Source: an uncultured Ideonella sp. (GTDB lineage: Bacteria; Pseudomonadota; Gammaproteobacteria; Burkholderiales; Burkholderiaceae). From it: DNA of 36,727 bases. The stretch lies in assembly GCA_946479475.1 (NCBI GenBank), contig CAMLGG010000017.1, forward strand, positions 1 to 36,727. The letters run 5' to 3'. Under the pieces are notes generated by a model. The model saw only the letters and a program-made list of their open reading frames with translations. It made no database searches and was not told the DNA's origin. Every line of letters starts with the position of its first letter. The stretch's first letter is position 1. Position numbers and translations under genes: made by a program. Shown piece after piece: positions 1 to 8,205 of this stretch.

Positions 1-450
1 CCGATGTCGGTGCGCATCTCCGCGCACGACTGGGTCGAGGGCGGCATCACGCCGGCCGATGCGGTGCAGATCGCGCAGGCCTTCAAGGCCGCGGGCGCCG
101 ACCTCATCGACTGCTCCTCCGGCCAGGTGAGCCCCGAGCAGAAGCCGACCTACGGCCGCATGTACCAGACGCCTTTCGCCGACCGCATCCGCAACGAGGC
201 GGGCATCAACACCATCGCGGTGGGCGCGATCAGCGAGGCGGACCACGTCAACTCCATCATCGCGGCGGGCCGGGCGGACCTGTGCGCCGTGGCACGGCCG
301 CACCTGGCCAACCCCGCGTGGACGCTGCTGGAAGCGGCCAAGATCGGCTACACGGCCGTCGACTGGCCGGTGCAGTACCGTTCGGGCAAGTCGCAGATGG
401 AGACGCTGGTCCAGCGTGAACGCGAGACCTTGAGGCAGCAAGACAAATGA
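1..450 (+). CDS. C-terminal fragment of salicylyl-CoA / 2-aminobenzoyl-CoA monooxygenase-reductase (5' end outside window)
   Basis: The reading frame is open from base 1 and ends at TGA 448-450, so only the last 149 residues are seen. They form the end of an Old Yellow Enzyme-type TIM barrel: the strand-7/8 FMN-phosphate region shows as VGAISEADH and [16 protein letters not shown], and CSSGQVS with the following [13 protein letters not shown] stretch is typical of the reductase half of bifunctional salicylyl-CoA 5-hydroxylase / 2-aminobenzoyl-CoA monooxygenase-reductase. In that family an N-terminal FAD hydroxylase is fused to this FMN domain, and the enzyme dearomatises an aromatic acyl-CoA in the cytoplasm. 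The N-terminal hydroxylase half cannot be checked here. The next gene overlaps it by ATGA, so it leads or sits inside the operon running to 3733. A stand-alone NADH:flavin oxidoreductase is the main alternative. Confidence 0.8.
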   Translation, partial: PMSVRISAHDWVEGGITPADAVQIAQAFKAAGADLIDCSSGQVSPEQKPTYGRMYQTPFADRIRNEAGINTIAVGAISEADHVNSIIAAGRADLCAVARPHLANPAWTLLEAAKIGYTAVDWPVQYRSGKSQMETLVQRERETLRQQDK

Positions 451-1193
451 TCCGCCACGCGTTCATCACCGGTGCCAGCCGCGGCATAGGCGCCGCCATC
501 GCCCGGGCCCTGGCCGAGGACGGCTGGCGGCTGACACTGACCGGCCGCGAGGCGCCCGCCGACCTCGCCGCCGAGCTGGATGCCTTCGCGGTGGCGATGG
601 ACCAGACGGATGCCGAGTCCGTGAAGGCCGCCTTCGTGGCCGCGCGAACCGCGCAGGGTCCCGTGATGGCCCTGGTGAACAACGCCGGCGCGGTGCAGAC
701 CGCGCCCTTCGGCAAGACCACGCCCGAGCTCTGGCAGCGCATGCTCGACGTGAACCTTACGGGCCCCTACCTGTGCTGCCAGGCCGCGCTGGCCGACATC
801 CAGGCCGCGGGCGCGCAGGGGCGCATCGTCAACGTCGCGAGCACTGCGGCGCTCAAGGGCTACGCCTACGTCTCGGCCTACGTCGCGGCCAAGCATGGCG
901 TGCTGGGCCTGACGCGCTCGCTGGCGCTGGAGCTGGCGAAGTCGGGCGCCACCGCCAACGCCGTCTGCCCCGGCTACACGGAGACCGACATCGTGCGCGA
1001 AGGCATCGCCAACGTGATGGCCAAGACCGGCCGCAGCGAGGCCGAGGCGCGCGCCGGCTTCACCCAGTCCAACCCCCAGGGCCGGCTGGTGCAACCGGAA
1101 GAGGTGGGCGCCACCGTGCGCTGGCTGTGCTCGGCCGGCGCGGCGGCGATCAACGGCCAGGCCATCGCCGTCTGTGGCGGGGAGACGGCATGA
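447..1193 (+). CDS. SDR-family NAD(P)-dependent dehydrogenase (probable 3-hydroxyacyl-CoA dehydrogenase step)
   Basis: This 248-residue classical short-chain dehydrogenase has the cofactor motif TGASRGIG at residues 8-15, NNAG at 78-81, a catalytic Ser near 132 (NVAST) and the Tyr145-xxx-Lys149 pair (YVAAK). Length is standard for the family. The ATG overlaps the stop of the preceding flavoenzyme (ATGA). Sitting between an aromatic acyl-CoA monooxygenase/reductase and enoyl-CoA hydratase and acyl-CoA dehydrogenase genes, it probably oxidises an alicyclic 3-hydroxyacyl-CoA intermediate during beta-oxidation-like ring processing in the cytoplasm. The substrate is inferred from context only; SDR sequences rarely reveal substrate. 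The family call is secure. Confidence 0.88.
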   Translation: MIRHAFITGASRGIGAAIARALAEDGWRLTLTGREAPADLAAELDAFAVAMDQTDAESVKAAFVAARTAQGPVMALVNNAGAVQTAPFGKTTPELWQRMLDVNLTGPYLCCQAALADIQAAGAQGRIVNVASTAALKGYAYVSAYVAAKHGVLGLTRSLALELAKSGATANAVCPGYTETDIVREGIANVMAKTGRSEAEARAGFTQSNPQGRLVQPEEVGATVRWLCSAGAAAINGQAIAVCGGETA

Positions 1194-1717
1194 AGAAAAT
1201 CATGGCGTCCGCGCTGCCGCTGCTGGACGACGACCAGATCGGCGTCGAGGCCCGAGTCGGCGACGACGACCACCATGCGCTCAAGGTCTGGCTGCGCCTG
1301 CTGGCCTGCACGACGCAGATCGAGACCGAGATCCGCCGCCGGCTGCGCACGCAGTTCGGCATGACGCTGGCGCGCTTCGACTACCTCGCGCAGCTCTACC
1401 GCCACCCGGAGGGCCTGCGCATGAGCGCCTTGTCGCGCTACCTCATGGTCACCGGCGGCAACGTGACGGCGCTGACCGACGACCTGGAGAGCGAGGGCCT
1501 GGTCCTGCGCGAGACCGATGCCGGCGACCGCCGCTCGTTCAAGGTGGCGCTCACGCCCGCCGGCCGCAAGGCCTTCGAGAAGGTCGCCCAGGTCCACGAA
1601 GGCTGGGTGGTGGAGCTGCTGGCCGGCCTCGGCGCCACGCAGAAGCACGAATTGCACGAACTGCTGGGGCGCCTGCGCGTGCACCTGGCGCAGTCGTCCC
1701 AGGAGAACAACGCATGA
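1190..1717 (+). CDS. MarR-family transcriptional regulator
   Basis: This 175-residue protein has a central winged helix-turn-helix of MarR type (about residues 60-130): a helix pair around [22 protein letters not shown], followed by the wing carrying the family-typical Asp-Arg-Arg ([17 protein letters not shown], split across the wing). Dimerisation helices lie at both ends. The ATG overlaps the SDR stop codon (ATGA), with a GGGGAG ribosome-binding site just upstream. It sits inside the degradation operon, so it is co-transcribed with the enzymes it probably controls. Related clusters carry a MarR regulator that responds to the aromatic acyl-CoA; that ligand is inference here. The DNA site was not identified because the operon promoter lies upstream of the window. 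Confidence 0.88.
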   Translation: MKKIMASALPLLDDDQIGVEARVGDDDHHALKVWLRLLACTTQIETEIRRRLRTQFGMTLARFDYLAQLYRHPEGLRMSALSRYLMVTGGNVTALTDDLESEGLVLRETDAGDRRSFKVALTPAGRKAFEKVAQVHEGWVVELLAGLGATQKHELHELLGRLRVHLAQSSQENNA

Positions 1718-2574
1718 AAGAAGACACGCAACGCGTGGACCCGGCGCTGGCTGCCGGCAACCGCCGCGAGCTCGCGGGCTACCAGGCACGCCACTTCGGC
1801 TGGCAGGCCAGCGAAGGCGTCGCGACCATCACCTTGAACCGCCCCGAGCGCAAGAACCCGCTGACCTTCGACTCCTACGCGGAGCTGAGGGATCTCTTTG
1901 CGCAACTGCGTTTCGCCACCGACGTGCATGCGGTCGTGCTGCAAGGCGCGGGCGACAACTTCTGCTCCGGCGGCGACGTGCACGAGATCATCGGCCCCCT
2001 GATCCGCCTGAAGGCGCCCGAGCTGCTGATGTTCACCCGCATGACCGGCGAACTGGTCAAGACCATGCGGGCCTGCCCGCAACCCATCGTGGCGGCGATC
2101 GACGGCGTCTGCGCCGGGGCCGGCGCCATCCTGGCGATGGCCTCGGACCTGCGGCTGGGCACGGCGCGGTCGAAGACGGCCTTCCTCTTCAACCGCGTCG
2201 GCCTGGCCGGCTGCGACATGGGCGCCTGCGCCATCCTGCCGCGCCTCATCGGGCAGGGCCGCGCTTCGGAGCTGCTCTACACCGGCCGCTCCATGGGCGG
2301 GGAGGAGGCCGAGCGCTGGGGCTTCTTCAACCGGCTCGTGGCGCCCGAGTCGCTCGCGCAAGAGGCGCAGGCCCTGGCCGAGCAGCTGGTCGCCGGGCCC
2401 ACCTTCGCCAACGGCATCACCAAGACCATGCTGCACCAGGAGTGGGGCATGACCATCGAGCAGGCCATCGAGGCCGAGGCGCAGGCTCAGGCGCTGTGCA
2501 TGCTGACCGAGGATTTCGGGCGCGCCTATCGGGCGTTCGTGGCGAAGCAGAAACCGGTGTTCGAGGGCAACTGA
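1714..2574 (+). CDS. Enoyl-CoA hydratase/isomerase (crotonase) family protein
   Basis: This 286-residue crotonase-fold protein shows the acyl-CoA binding and oxyanion-hole motifs [12 protein letters not shown] (about residues 83-94) and [15 protein letters not shown] (about 131-145). The position equivalent to crotonase Glu144 holds a non-acidic residue (AGAGAILAM instead of GGCELAM), and the Glu164 region reads [10 protein letters not shown], so a single Asp may serve as the acid/base. It may therefore be a hydratase on an unusual substrate, an isomerase or a ring hydrolase. The ATG overlaps the MarR stop (ATGA). An N-terminal extension of about 25 residues precedes the fold. Role in aromatic acyl-CoA degradation is inferred from the operon. 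Confidence 0.85.
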   Translation: MKEDTQRVDPALAAGNRRELAGYQARHFGWQASEGVATITLNRPERKNPLTFDSYAELRDLFAQLRFATDVHAVVLQGAGDNFCSGGDVHEIIGPLIRLKAPELLMFTRMTGELVKTMRACPQPIVAAIDGVCAGAGAILAMASDLRLGTARSKTAFLFNRVGLAGCDMGACAILPRLIGQGRASELLYTGRSMGGEEAERWGFFNRLVAPESLAQEAQALAEQLVAGPTFANGITKTMLHQEWGMTIEQAIEAEAQAQALCMLTEDFGRAYRAFVAKQKPVFEGN

Positions 2575-2575
2575 C

Positions 2576-3733
2576 ATGGATCGGACGGACTGGCCCTTCT
2601 TCGATGCGCGTCATCGCGACTTCGCCGCTGCGCTCGACGCTTGGGCGCAGGCGAACGTGCGCGACGTGCACGGCGACCACGACCTGGACGCGACCTGCCG
2701 CCAGCTCGTCAAGCAGCTGGGCGACGCGGGCTGGCTGAAGCACGCGGTCGCCGGGCGCGACTTCGGCGGGGCGGGCGAGGCGATAGACACCCGCACCATC
2801 TGCCTGGCGCGCGAGACGCTGGCCCGCCACAGCGGCCTGGCCGACTTCGCCTTCGCGATGCAGGGGCTGGGATCGGGTGCGATCTCGCTGGCCGGCACGG
2901 CGGCGCAGAAGTCCCGCTGGCTCCCGAAGGTGGCCGCGGGCGAGGCGCTGGCGGCCTTCGCCTTGTCCGAACCCGAGGCCGGGTCGGACGTGGCCGCGAT
3001 GCAGTGCGCCGCGCGCGTCGAGGGCGACACGGCCATCCTCGACGGCGAGAAGACGTGGATCTCCAATGGCGGCATCGCGGATATCCACGTGGTCTTTGCC
3101 CGCACCGGTGAAGCGCCGGGTGCGAGGGGCATCTCGGCCTTCGTGGTCGAGGCCGGCACGCCGGGCTTCGAAGTCGCCGAGCGCATCGACGTCATCGCGC
3201 CGCATCCGCTGGCGCGCTTGCGCTTCACGAACTGCCGCGTGCCGCTGTCGCACCGGCTCGGTGAAGCGGGCGAGGGCTTCAAGATCGCGATGCGCACGCT
3301 CGACGTGTTCCGCACCAGCGTCGCAGCCGCCGCGCTCGGCTTCGGCCGCCGCGCGATGGAAGAGGGCCTCGCCCGCGCCCGCACGAGGCCGATGTTCGGC
3401 GGCGTGCTCGGCGACTTCCAGCTCACGCAGGCGAAGCTCGCGGAGATGGCGACCACGCTCGACGCTGCCGCGCTGCTCGTCTACCGCGCCGCCTGGCAAC
3501 GCGACCAGGGCCAGAACGTGACCCGCGAGGCGGCGATGGCCAAGATGTACGCCACCGAGGGCGCGCAGCGGGTGATCGACGCGGGCGTCCAGCTCTGGGG
3601 CGGCCTGGGCGTGAAGAGCGGCGAGACGGTCGAGCGGCTCTACCGGGAGATCCGCGCGCTGCGGATCTACGAGGGCGCGACCGAGGTGCAGCAGCTGATC
3701 ATCGGGCGGGATGTGCTGAAGAACGGCGCTTGA
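2576..3733 (+). CDS. Acyl-CoA dehydrogenase
   Basis: This 385-residue FAD enzyme has the family's usual length and motifs: [11 protein letters not shown] in the FAD/substrate loop, KTWISNG before the beta domain, QLWGGLGV in the C-terminal helical domain, and the catalytic base Glu366 in [11 protein letters not shown]. Electrons would go to electron-transfer flavoprotein in the cytoplasm. The ATG lies one base after the stop of the enoyl-CoA hydratase homologue, so it closes the visible part of the aromatic-CoA operon. In comparable clusters a CoA ligase and RidA-type gene often follow; here the next genes are a toxin-antitoxin pair, so this end of the operon may have been interrupted or those genes lie upstream. 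Confidence 0.92.
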   Translation: MDRTDWPFFDARHRDFAAALDAWAQANVRDVHGDHDLDATCRQLVKQLGDAGWLKHAVAGRDFGGAGEAIDTRTICLARETLARHSGLADFAFAMQGLGSGAISLAGTAAQKSRWLPKVAAGEALAAFALSEPEAGSDVAAMQCAARVEGDTAILDGEKTWISNGGIADIHVVFARTGEAPGARGISAFVVEAGTPGFEVAERIDVIAPHPLARLRFTNCRVPLSHRLGEAGEGFKIAMRTLDVFRTSVAAAALGFGRRAMEEGLARARTRPMFGGVLGDFQLTQAKLAEMATTLDAAALLVYRAAWQRDQGQNVTREAAMAKMYATEGAQRVIDAGVQLWGGLGVKSGETVERLYREIRALRIYEGATEVQQLIIGRDVLKNGA

Positions 3734-3767
3734 GCGGGGATTCGCTGTGCGGGGCGCTGTGCGGAGC

Positions 3768-3794
3768 TTGAGGCTGTGTAGCAGTTGCTATACA
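3768..3794 (+). promoter_or_regulatory. Probable promoter and operator palindrome of the toxin-antitoxin operon
   Basis: A -35-like TTGAGG (3768-3773) and a -10 TATACA (3789-3794) are separated by 15 bases. The -10 lies inside an imperfect inverted repeat, TGTAGCA (3777-3783) and TGCTATACA (3786-3794), spaced by two bases. Transcription would begin about 6-8 bases later, almost at ATG 3803, giving a leaderless or nearly leaderless message. A palindrome over the -10 is what an autoregulating antitoxin would need. The binding itself is inference. Confidence 0.45.
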
Positions 3795-3802
3795 TTCTCA
3801 CC

Positions 3803-4111
3803 ATGAGCCGCACCGCGACCTTGCCCCCCATCCGCATCGCGCCAGAGACCAAGGCCCGCATCGAGGCCGTGCTGCGCAAGGGCGAATCACTCACGCAGTT
3901 CATCGAGAGTGCCGTCTCCAAGGAGGCGGAGTTTCGCGCCGAGCAAAGCGCGGCGGTCGCGAGGGCCAAGAAGGCGTTGCGCTCCGCTGAAAAGGGTGCG
4001 GGCTTGATGACCGCAGATGACCTTCTTTCCGGCATGCAGCAGCGGGCCGAGGCGGCACAGGCCCGTATCCGTGCCGCTGCAGCAGCCAAGAGCAAGCGGG
4101 CCGCCGGGTGA
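3803..4111 (+). CDS. Antitoxin-like protein, ribbon-helix-helix type (YlcI/YnfO-like)
   Basis: This roughly 102-residue protein begins with MSRTATLPPIRIAPETKAR, a pattern of a short beta strand followed by helices typical of ribbon-helix-helix antitoxins (strand near PPIRIAP, helix KARIEAVLRKG, then SLTQFIESAVSKEAEFR). The C-terminal half is an alanine-, arginine- and lysine-rich helix that could bind the toxin. ATG 3803 is chosen over an in-frame TTG at 3785, because that TTG lies inside the predicted -10/operator palindrome. The stop overlaps the next gene's GTG (GTGA). Function as antitoxin rests on gene pairing and fold pattern. Confidence 0.72.
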   Translation: MSRTATLPPIRIAPETKARIEAVLRKGESLTQFIESAVSKEAEFRAEQSAAVARAKKALRSAEKGAGLMTADDLLSGMQQRAEAAQARIRAAAAAKSKRAAG

Positions 4112-4428
4112 GCGACCGGTATCGGGTCGTTCCCACCGTCGGCTTCCAGGACGACCTCGAACGCCTCGAGGAGCACATCGTCCAGCGGGAGCTGGACAGC
4201 GAGACGCCGGACGAAACCTGCATCTTCAGGTTTCGCGAGGCGATAGAGCGCGCAATGGGCATCCTGTCATTTGCCCCGCATACCTGTCGGCGCTGTGAAG
4301 AGCAAAGGGACTTCCGCGAGTTGATCGTCCCGTTCGGCCATGGCGGCTGCGTCGTGCTGTTCGCCATCCGCGAAGCCGATGTCCTGCTGCTCGCAGCACG
4401 CGACCAACACGAGCACGACTACCGGTGA
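4108..4428 (+). CDS. RelE/ParE-family toxin
   Basis: This 106-residue basic protein starts at GTG overlapping the antitoxin stop (GTGA), so translation is probably coupled. The ending, VVLFAIREADVLLLAARDQHEHDYR in pattern, matches the last two strands and short helix of ParE/RelE toxins, where the closing motif is often R.QR.DDY. The upstream part has the helical hairpin (FQDDLERLEEHI and the helix after TCIFRF). ParE members inhibit gyrase and RelE members cut mRNA on the ribosome; the sequence alone does not decide which. An unusual CRRCEE stretch gives two cysteines in the middle. It is convergent with lacI, 19 bases apart. Confidence 0.75.
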   Translation: MSDRYRVVPTVGFQDDLERLEEHIVQRELDSETPDETCIFRFREAIERAMGILSFAPHTCRRCEEQRDFRELIVPFGHGGCVVLFAIREADVLLLAARDQHEHDYR

Positions 4429-4447
4429 AGGCCGCGGCGCCTCCCGC

Positions 4448-5455
4448 TCAGCGACCCCGCCCTGCGCGCGAGCTGTCCCGTACCACCAGTTCCACCGGCA
4501 GCAGCGTGTCGCAAGGCGCGGTGTCGCCGTCGATGAGGGCCTTGGCCGCGACGTGGCCGAGGAGTTCCTTGTCGACGCGAACCGTCGACAGCGTGGGCTT
4601 GCTGTGCGAGGCGGCCACGATGTCGTCGTAGCCGATCACGCGGATGTCCTCCGGCACCCTCAGGCCGGCCTCCATGCAGACCGCGATCGCGTTGAGGGCC
4701 GTCTCGTCGTTGTAGGCGAAAAGCGCGTCGGGCCGAGGCTTGAGCGCGAGCAGGCGCCGCATCGCATCGCGGCCCGCATCGGTGTACGAAAGCGCCGGGT
4801 CCAGGGTGACCTCGTACTCCGGGTCGAGCAGGCGCTTGGCCTCGAACAGCGCGCGGCGGAAGCCCTTGGCGCGCAGGGCGACCGAGTGGTGGATCATGGG
4901 GCCGAAGATGGCCGCGGGCCGCTTGGCGCCGCCTTCCAGCAGGTGCTTCGTGGCCAGCCAGGCGCCGTGCAGGTTGTCGTCGTTGATGCAGTGCGCGCCG
5001 GCGAAGAAGTGGTCGACGAGCACCAGCGGCAGCTCGCATTCGCGGATGGCGGCCAGGGTCTCGTGGTCGAAGTAGCCCGCGCTCAGCAATGCGTCGGATT
5101 CGAAGCGCCGCAGCTTGGAGGCGACGTCGTCGCCGGGGGCCACCGACATCAGGCTCAGCTGCACGCCGGCCTCGCGGCAGGCCGTTTCGGCGCCGTGCAG
5201 CACGATCGAGTAGAACTGGTTGGTCGCCAGTGCGCCGATGACGCGGTTGTAGAGGAACACGATGCGCTTGGGCTTGCCGGTGTGCAGCTTGCCGGTGTCG
5301 TAGCCCAGTTCCTGTGCCACGCGCAGCACGTCCGCCCTCGTCTGTGCCGAAAGGCCCGGCTGGCCCCTGAGGGCGCGCGAGACCGTGCCGATCGACACGC
5401 CCGCGGCCTTCGCGAGCTCGCGAACCGTCACGTTCCTCTTCTGTTTAGCGGCCAT
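4448..5455 (-). CDS. LacI-family transcriptional regulator of the hemicellulose locus
   Basis: This 335-residue repressor has an N-terminal LacI helix-turn-helix (about residues 10-30: VRELAKAAGVSIGTVSRALR) and hinge, then a periplasmic-binding-protein-like sensor domain (about 60-330) with the usual IGYDDI segment near the C-terminus. ATG at 5453-5455 is chosen because it starts just before the HTH; a start 16 codons upstream adds a low-complexity tail. It diverges from the GH1 gene. Two near-identical sites with the core GTTTAGTAAAC (5559-5569 and 15104-15114) lie just after predicted -10 boxes in this locus and are the likely operators. The inducer is probably a manno- or gluco-oligosaccharide, which is inference. 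Confidence 0.9.
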   Translation of the reverse strand: MAAKQKRNVTVRELAKAAGVSIGTVSRALRGQPGLSAQTRADVLRVAQELGYDTGKLHTGKPKRIVFLYNRVIGALATNQFYSIVLHGAETACREAGVQLSLMSVAPGDDVASKLRRFESDALLSAGYFDHETLAAIRECELPLVLVDHFFAGAHCINDDNLHGAWLATKHLLEGGAKRPAAIFGPMIHHSVALRAKGFRRALFEAKRLLDPEYEVTLDPALSYTDAGRDAMRRLLALKPRPDALFAYNDETALNAIAVCMEAGLRVPEDIRVIGYDDIVAASHSKPTLSTVRVDKELLGHVAAKALIDGDTAPCDTLLPVELVVRDSSRAGRGR

Positions 5456-5522
5456 GCCTGTGCTGTGCTTGTCTGTCGATCGGCGAGCCGGCCATTCTGG
5501 CACCGCGGGCCGGGGCGAACGC

Positions 5523-5551
5523 TTGACGTTGCGTAGGGCGCTGCCGACAAT
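5523..5551 (+). promoter_or_regulatory. Predicted sigma-70 promoter of the GH1 gene
   Basis: TTGACG (5523-5528) and GACAAT (5546-5551) are separated by 17 bases. Transcription would begin near 5558, leaving a leader of about 30 bases without a clear Shine-Dalgarno sequence before ATG 5588. The -10 box is 13 bases upstream of the centre of the predicted LacI operator. Confidence 0.5.
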
Positions 5552-5558
5552 CTCAATA

Positions 5559-5569
5559 GTTTAGTAAAC
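5559..5569. promoter_or_regulatory. Predicted LacI-family operator upstream of GH1
   Basis: GTTTAGTAAAC is a perfect 11-base palindrome around a central G. The same core occurs at 15104-15114 before the ABC binding-protein gene. It covers the predicted +1 region, a position fitting repression by the adjacent LacI protein. The flanking bases are only partly symmetric here. Confidence 0.65.
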
Positions 5570-5587
5570 ATTCCTGTTTTCATCATC

Positions 5588-6988
<1,401 letters not shown>

Positions 6989-8155
6989 TCAGCGGGCCGG
7001 CATCGCGCGCAGCGCGTCGGCGATGGCGCTGCGCAGCGGCTTGGGGCGAAGCCCGTCGTCGTAGGGCAGCGGGCGCCGTGGCTGCCCGTCGGCGCGCGGC
7101 GGGTCGCCCTGCAGCCAGCTGTGGCGATCGACCAGGCCCCAGCAAAGCAGGCGCCGCAGGCGGGGGCTGGCCAGCGTGACGTCCAGCCACTCGCGCGCGG
7201 CGGCGGCCGCACGCGCATCGCGCACGGCGGGCTCCGACGGCAAGGCGCGGTCGTTCACGTCGAACTCGGTGACGAGGAGGTCGAGGCCCAGGCCCATCAC
7301 CTCGTCGAGGAAGCGGCGCCACTGCGACGCATCCGCTCCGCTGACGCTCCAGGCGCCGATGTGCGCCTGAACGCCGAGCGCCTGCACCGGCACGTCACGC
7401 CGGCGCAGTTCGGCCAGCAGGCGCAGCACGCCCGCGCGGTGCGCGGTGTCCCTTTCGCCCCAGTTCATGAAGTCGTTGTAGACGAGCTGCGCATCGGGTG
7501 CGTGTTCGCGGGCCAGGTGGAAGGCGTGGGCGATCAGCTCGACGGCATCGCCGCCGAAGCGCTGCACGAGCAGGTTGTCCCGCAGCGCGCCGGTCGCCGG
7601 CTCCACCGCCTCGTTGACGACGTCCCAGCTCTCGATGGCGTCCCCGAAGTGGCCGCAGGTGCTGCGGACATGTTCAGCCACGAGGCACTCGGCGACGCGG
7701 GCGGGCTGCGGGCCGAAGTCCGTCTCGCCGAGCCACGCGGGCAGCCATCGGGGCTGCATCCACAGCAGCGTGTGGCCGCGCAAGGCCATGCCGTGCGAGC
7801 GGCCCCACGCGAACATCTCGTCGGCCGGGCCGAAGCGGTAGGGCTGGCGCGGGTCGGGCCGCAGCTGCGGCCACTTGGTCTCGTTCTCCAGCACGAGCAC
7901 GCTGCATTCGCGCGCCGTGAGCTCGCGGCAGACCGGGTCGTCGAAGCTGCCGGGGCGACGGCCGACAGCGCGGCCCAGCATGCTGCCGAAGCGCAGACCC
8001 TTCGCGCGCGCGAGCGCATCGAGGCTGGGCTCCGCCGCGGCCAGCGGCGCCGCCATGCCGAGCGCTGCCAGAAGCCCTCCCACCTCGCGGCGGGAAAAAG
8101 ACAGTGCGCCGGACTGGCGCCCGGCGCACTGGGAAGTCGAAAGCAACTTCGACAT
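6989..8155 (-). CDS. GH10 endo-beta-glycanase (xylanase family), exported
   Basis: This 388-residue protein has a twin-arginine-like leader (SRREVGGLLAALG at residues 21-33, cleavage probably after AAA near 41) followed by a complete GH10 barrel: RGHTLLW at 126-132, acid/base Glu182 in WDVVNEAVE, and nucleophile Glu297 in TEFD. GH10 enzymes usually cut beta-1,4-xylan. Here it is the last gene of an operon with beta-mannosidase and a TonB receptor, so either the locus also handles xylan or this member has a different main substrate. The start follows the receptor stop by 50 bases. No carbohydrate-binding module is visible. Confidence 0.9.
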   Translation of the reverse strand: MSKLLSTSQCAGRQSGALSFSRREVGGLLAALGMAAPLAAAEPSLDALARAKGLRFGSMLGRAVGRRPGSFDDPVCRELTARECSVLVLENETKWPQLRPDPRQPYRFGPADEMFAWGRSHGMALRGHTLLWMQPRWLPAWLGETDFGPQPARVAECLVAEHVRSTCGHFGDAIESWDVVNEAVEPATGALRDNLLVQRFGGDAVELIAHAFHLAREHAPDAQLVYNDFMNWGERDTAHRAGVLRLLAELRRRDVPVQALGVQAHIGAWSVSGADASQWRRFLDEVMGLGLDLLVTEFDVNDRALPSEPAVRDARAAAAAREWLDVTLASPRLRRLLCWGLVDRHSWLQGDPPRADGQPRRPLPYDDGLRPKPLRSAIADALRAMPAR

Positions 8156-8205
8156 GAGATGGCTTCGATCTCCCCGCGGGCCGGCTGGCCGGCCCGCGGT
8201 GGCAG

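Noticed and set aside
348..1094. Long open frame opposite the SDR gene, and similar long antisense frames throughout
   Set aside because: High GC makes stop codons rare on the opposite strand. These frames have Arg/Ala/Gly/His-rich, low-complexity translations with no family motifs and lie wholly under recognised genes.
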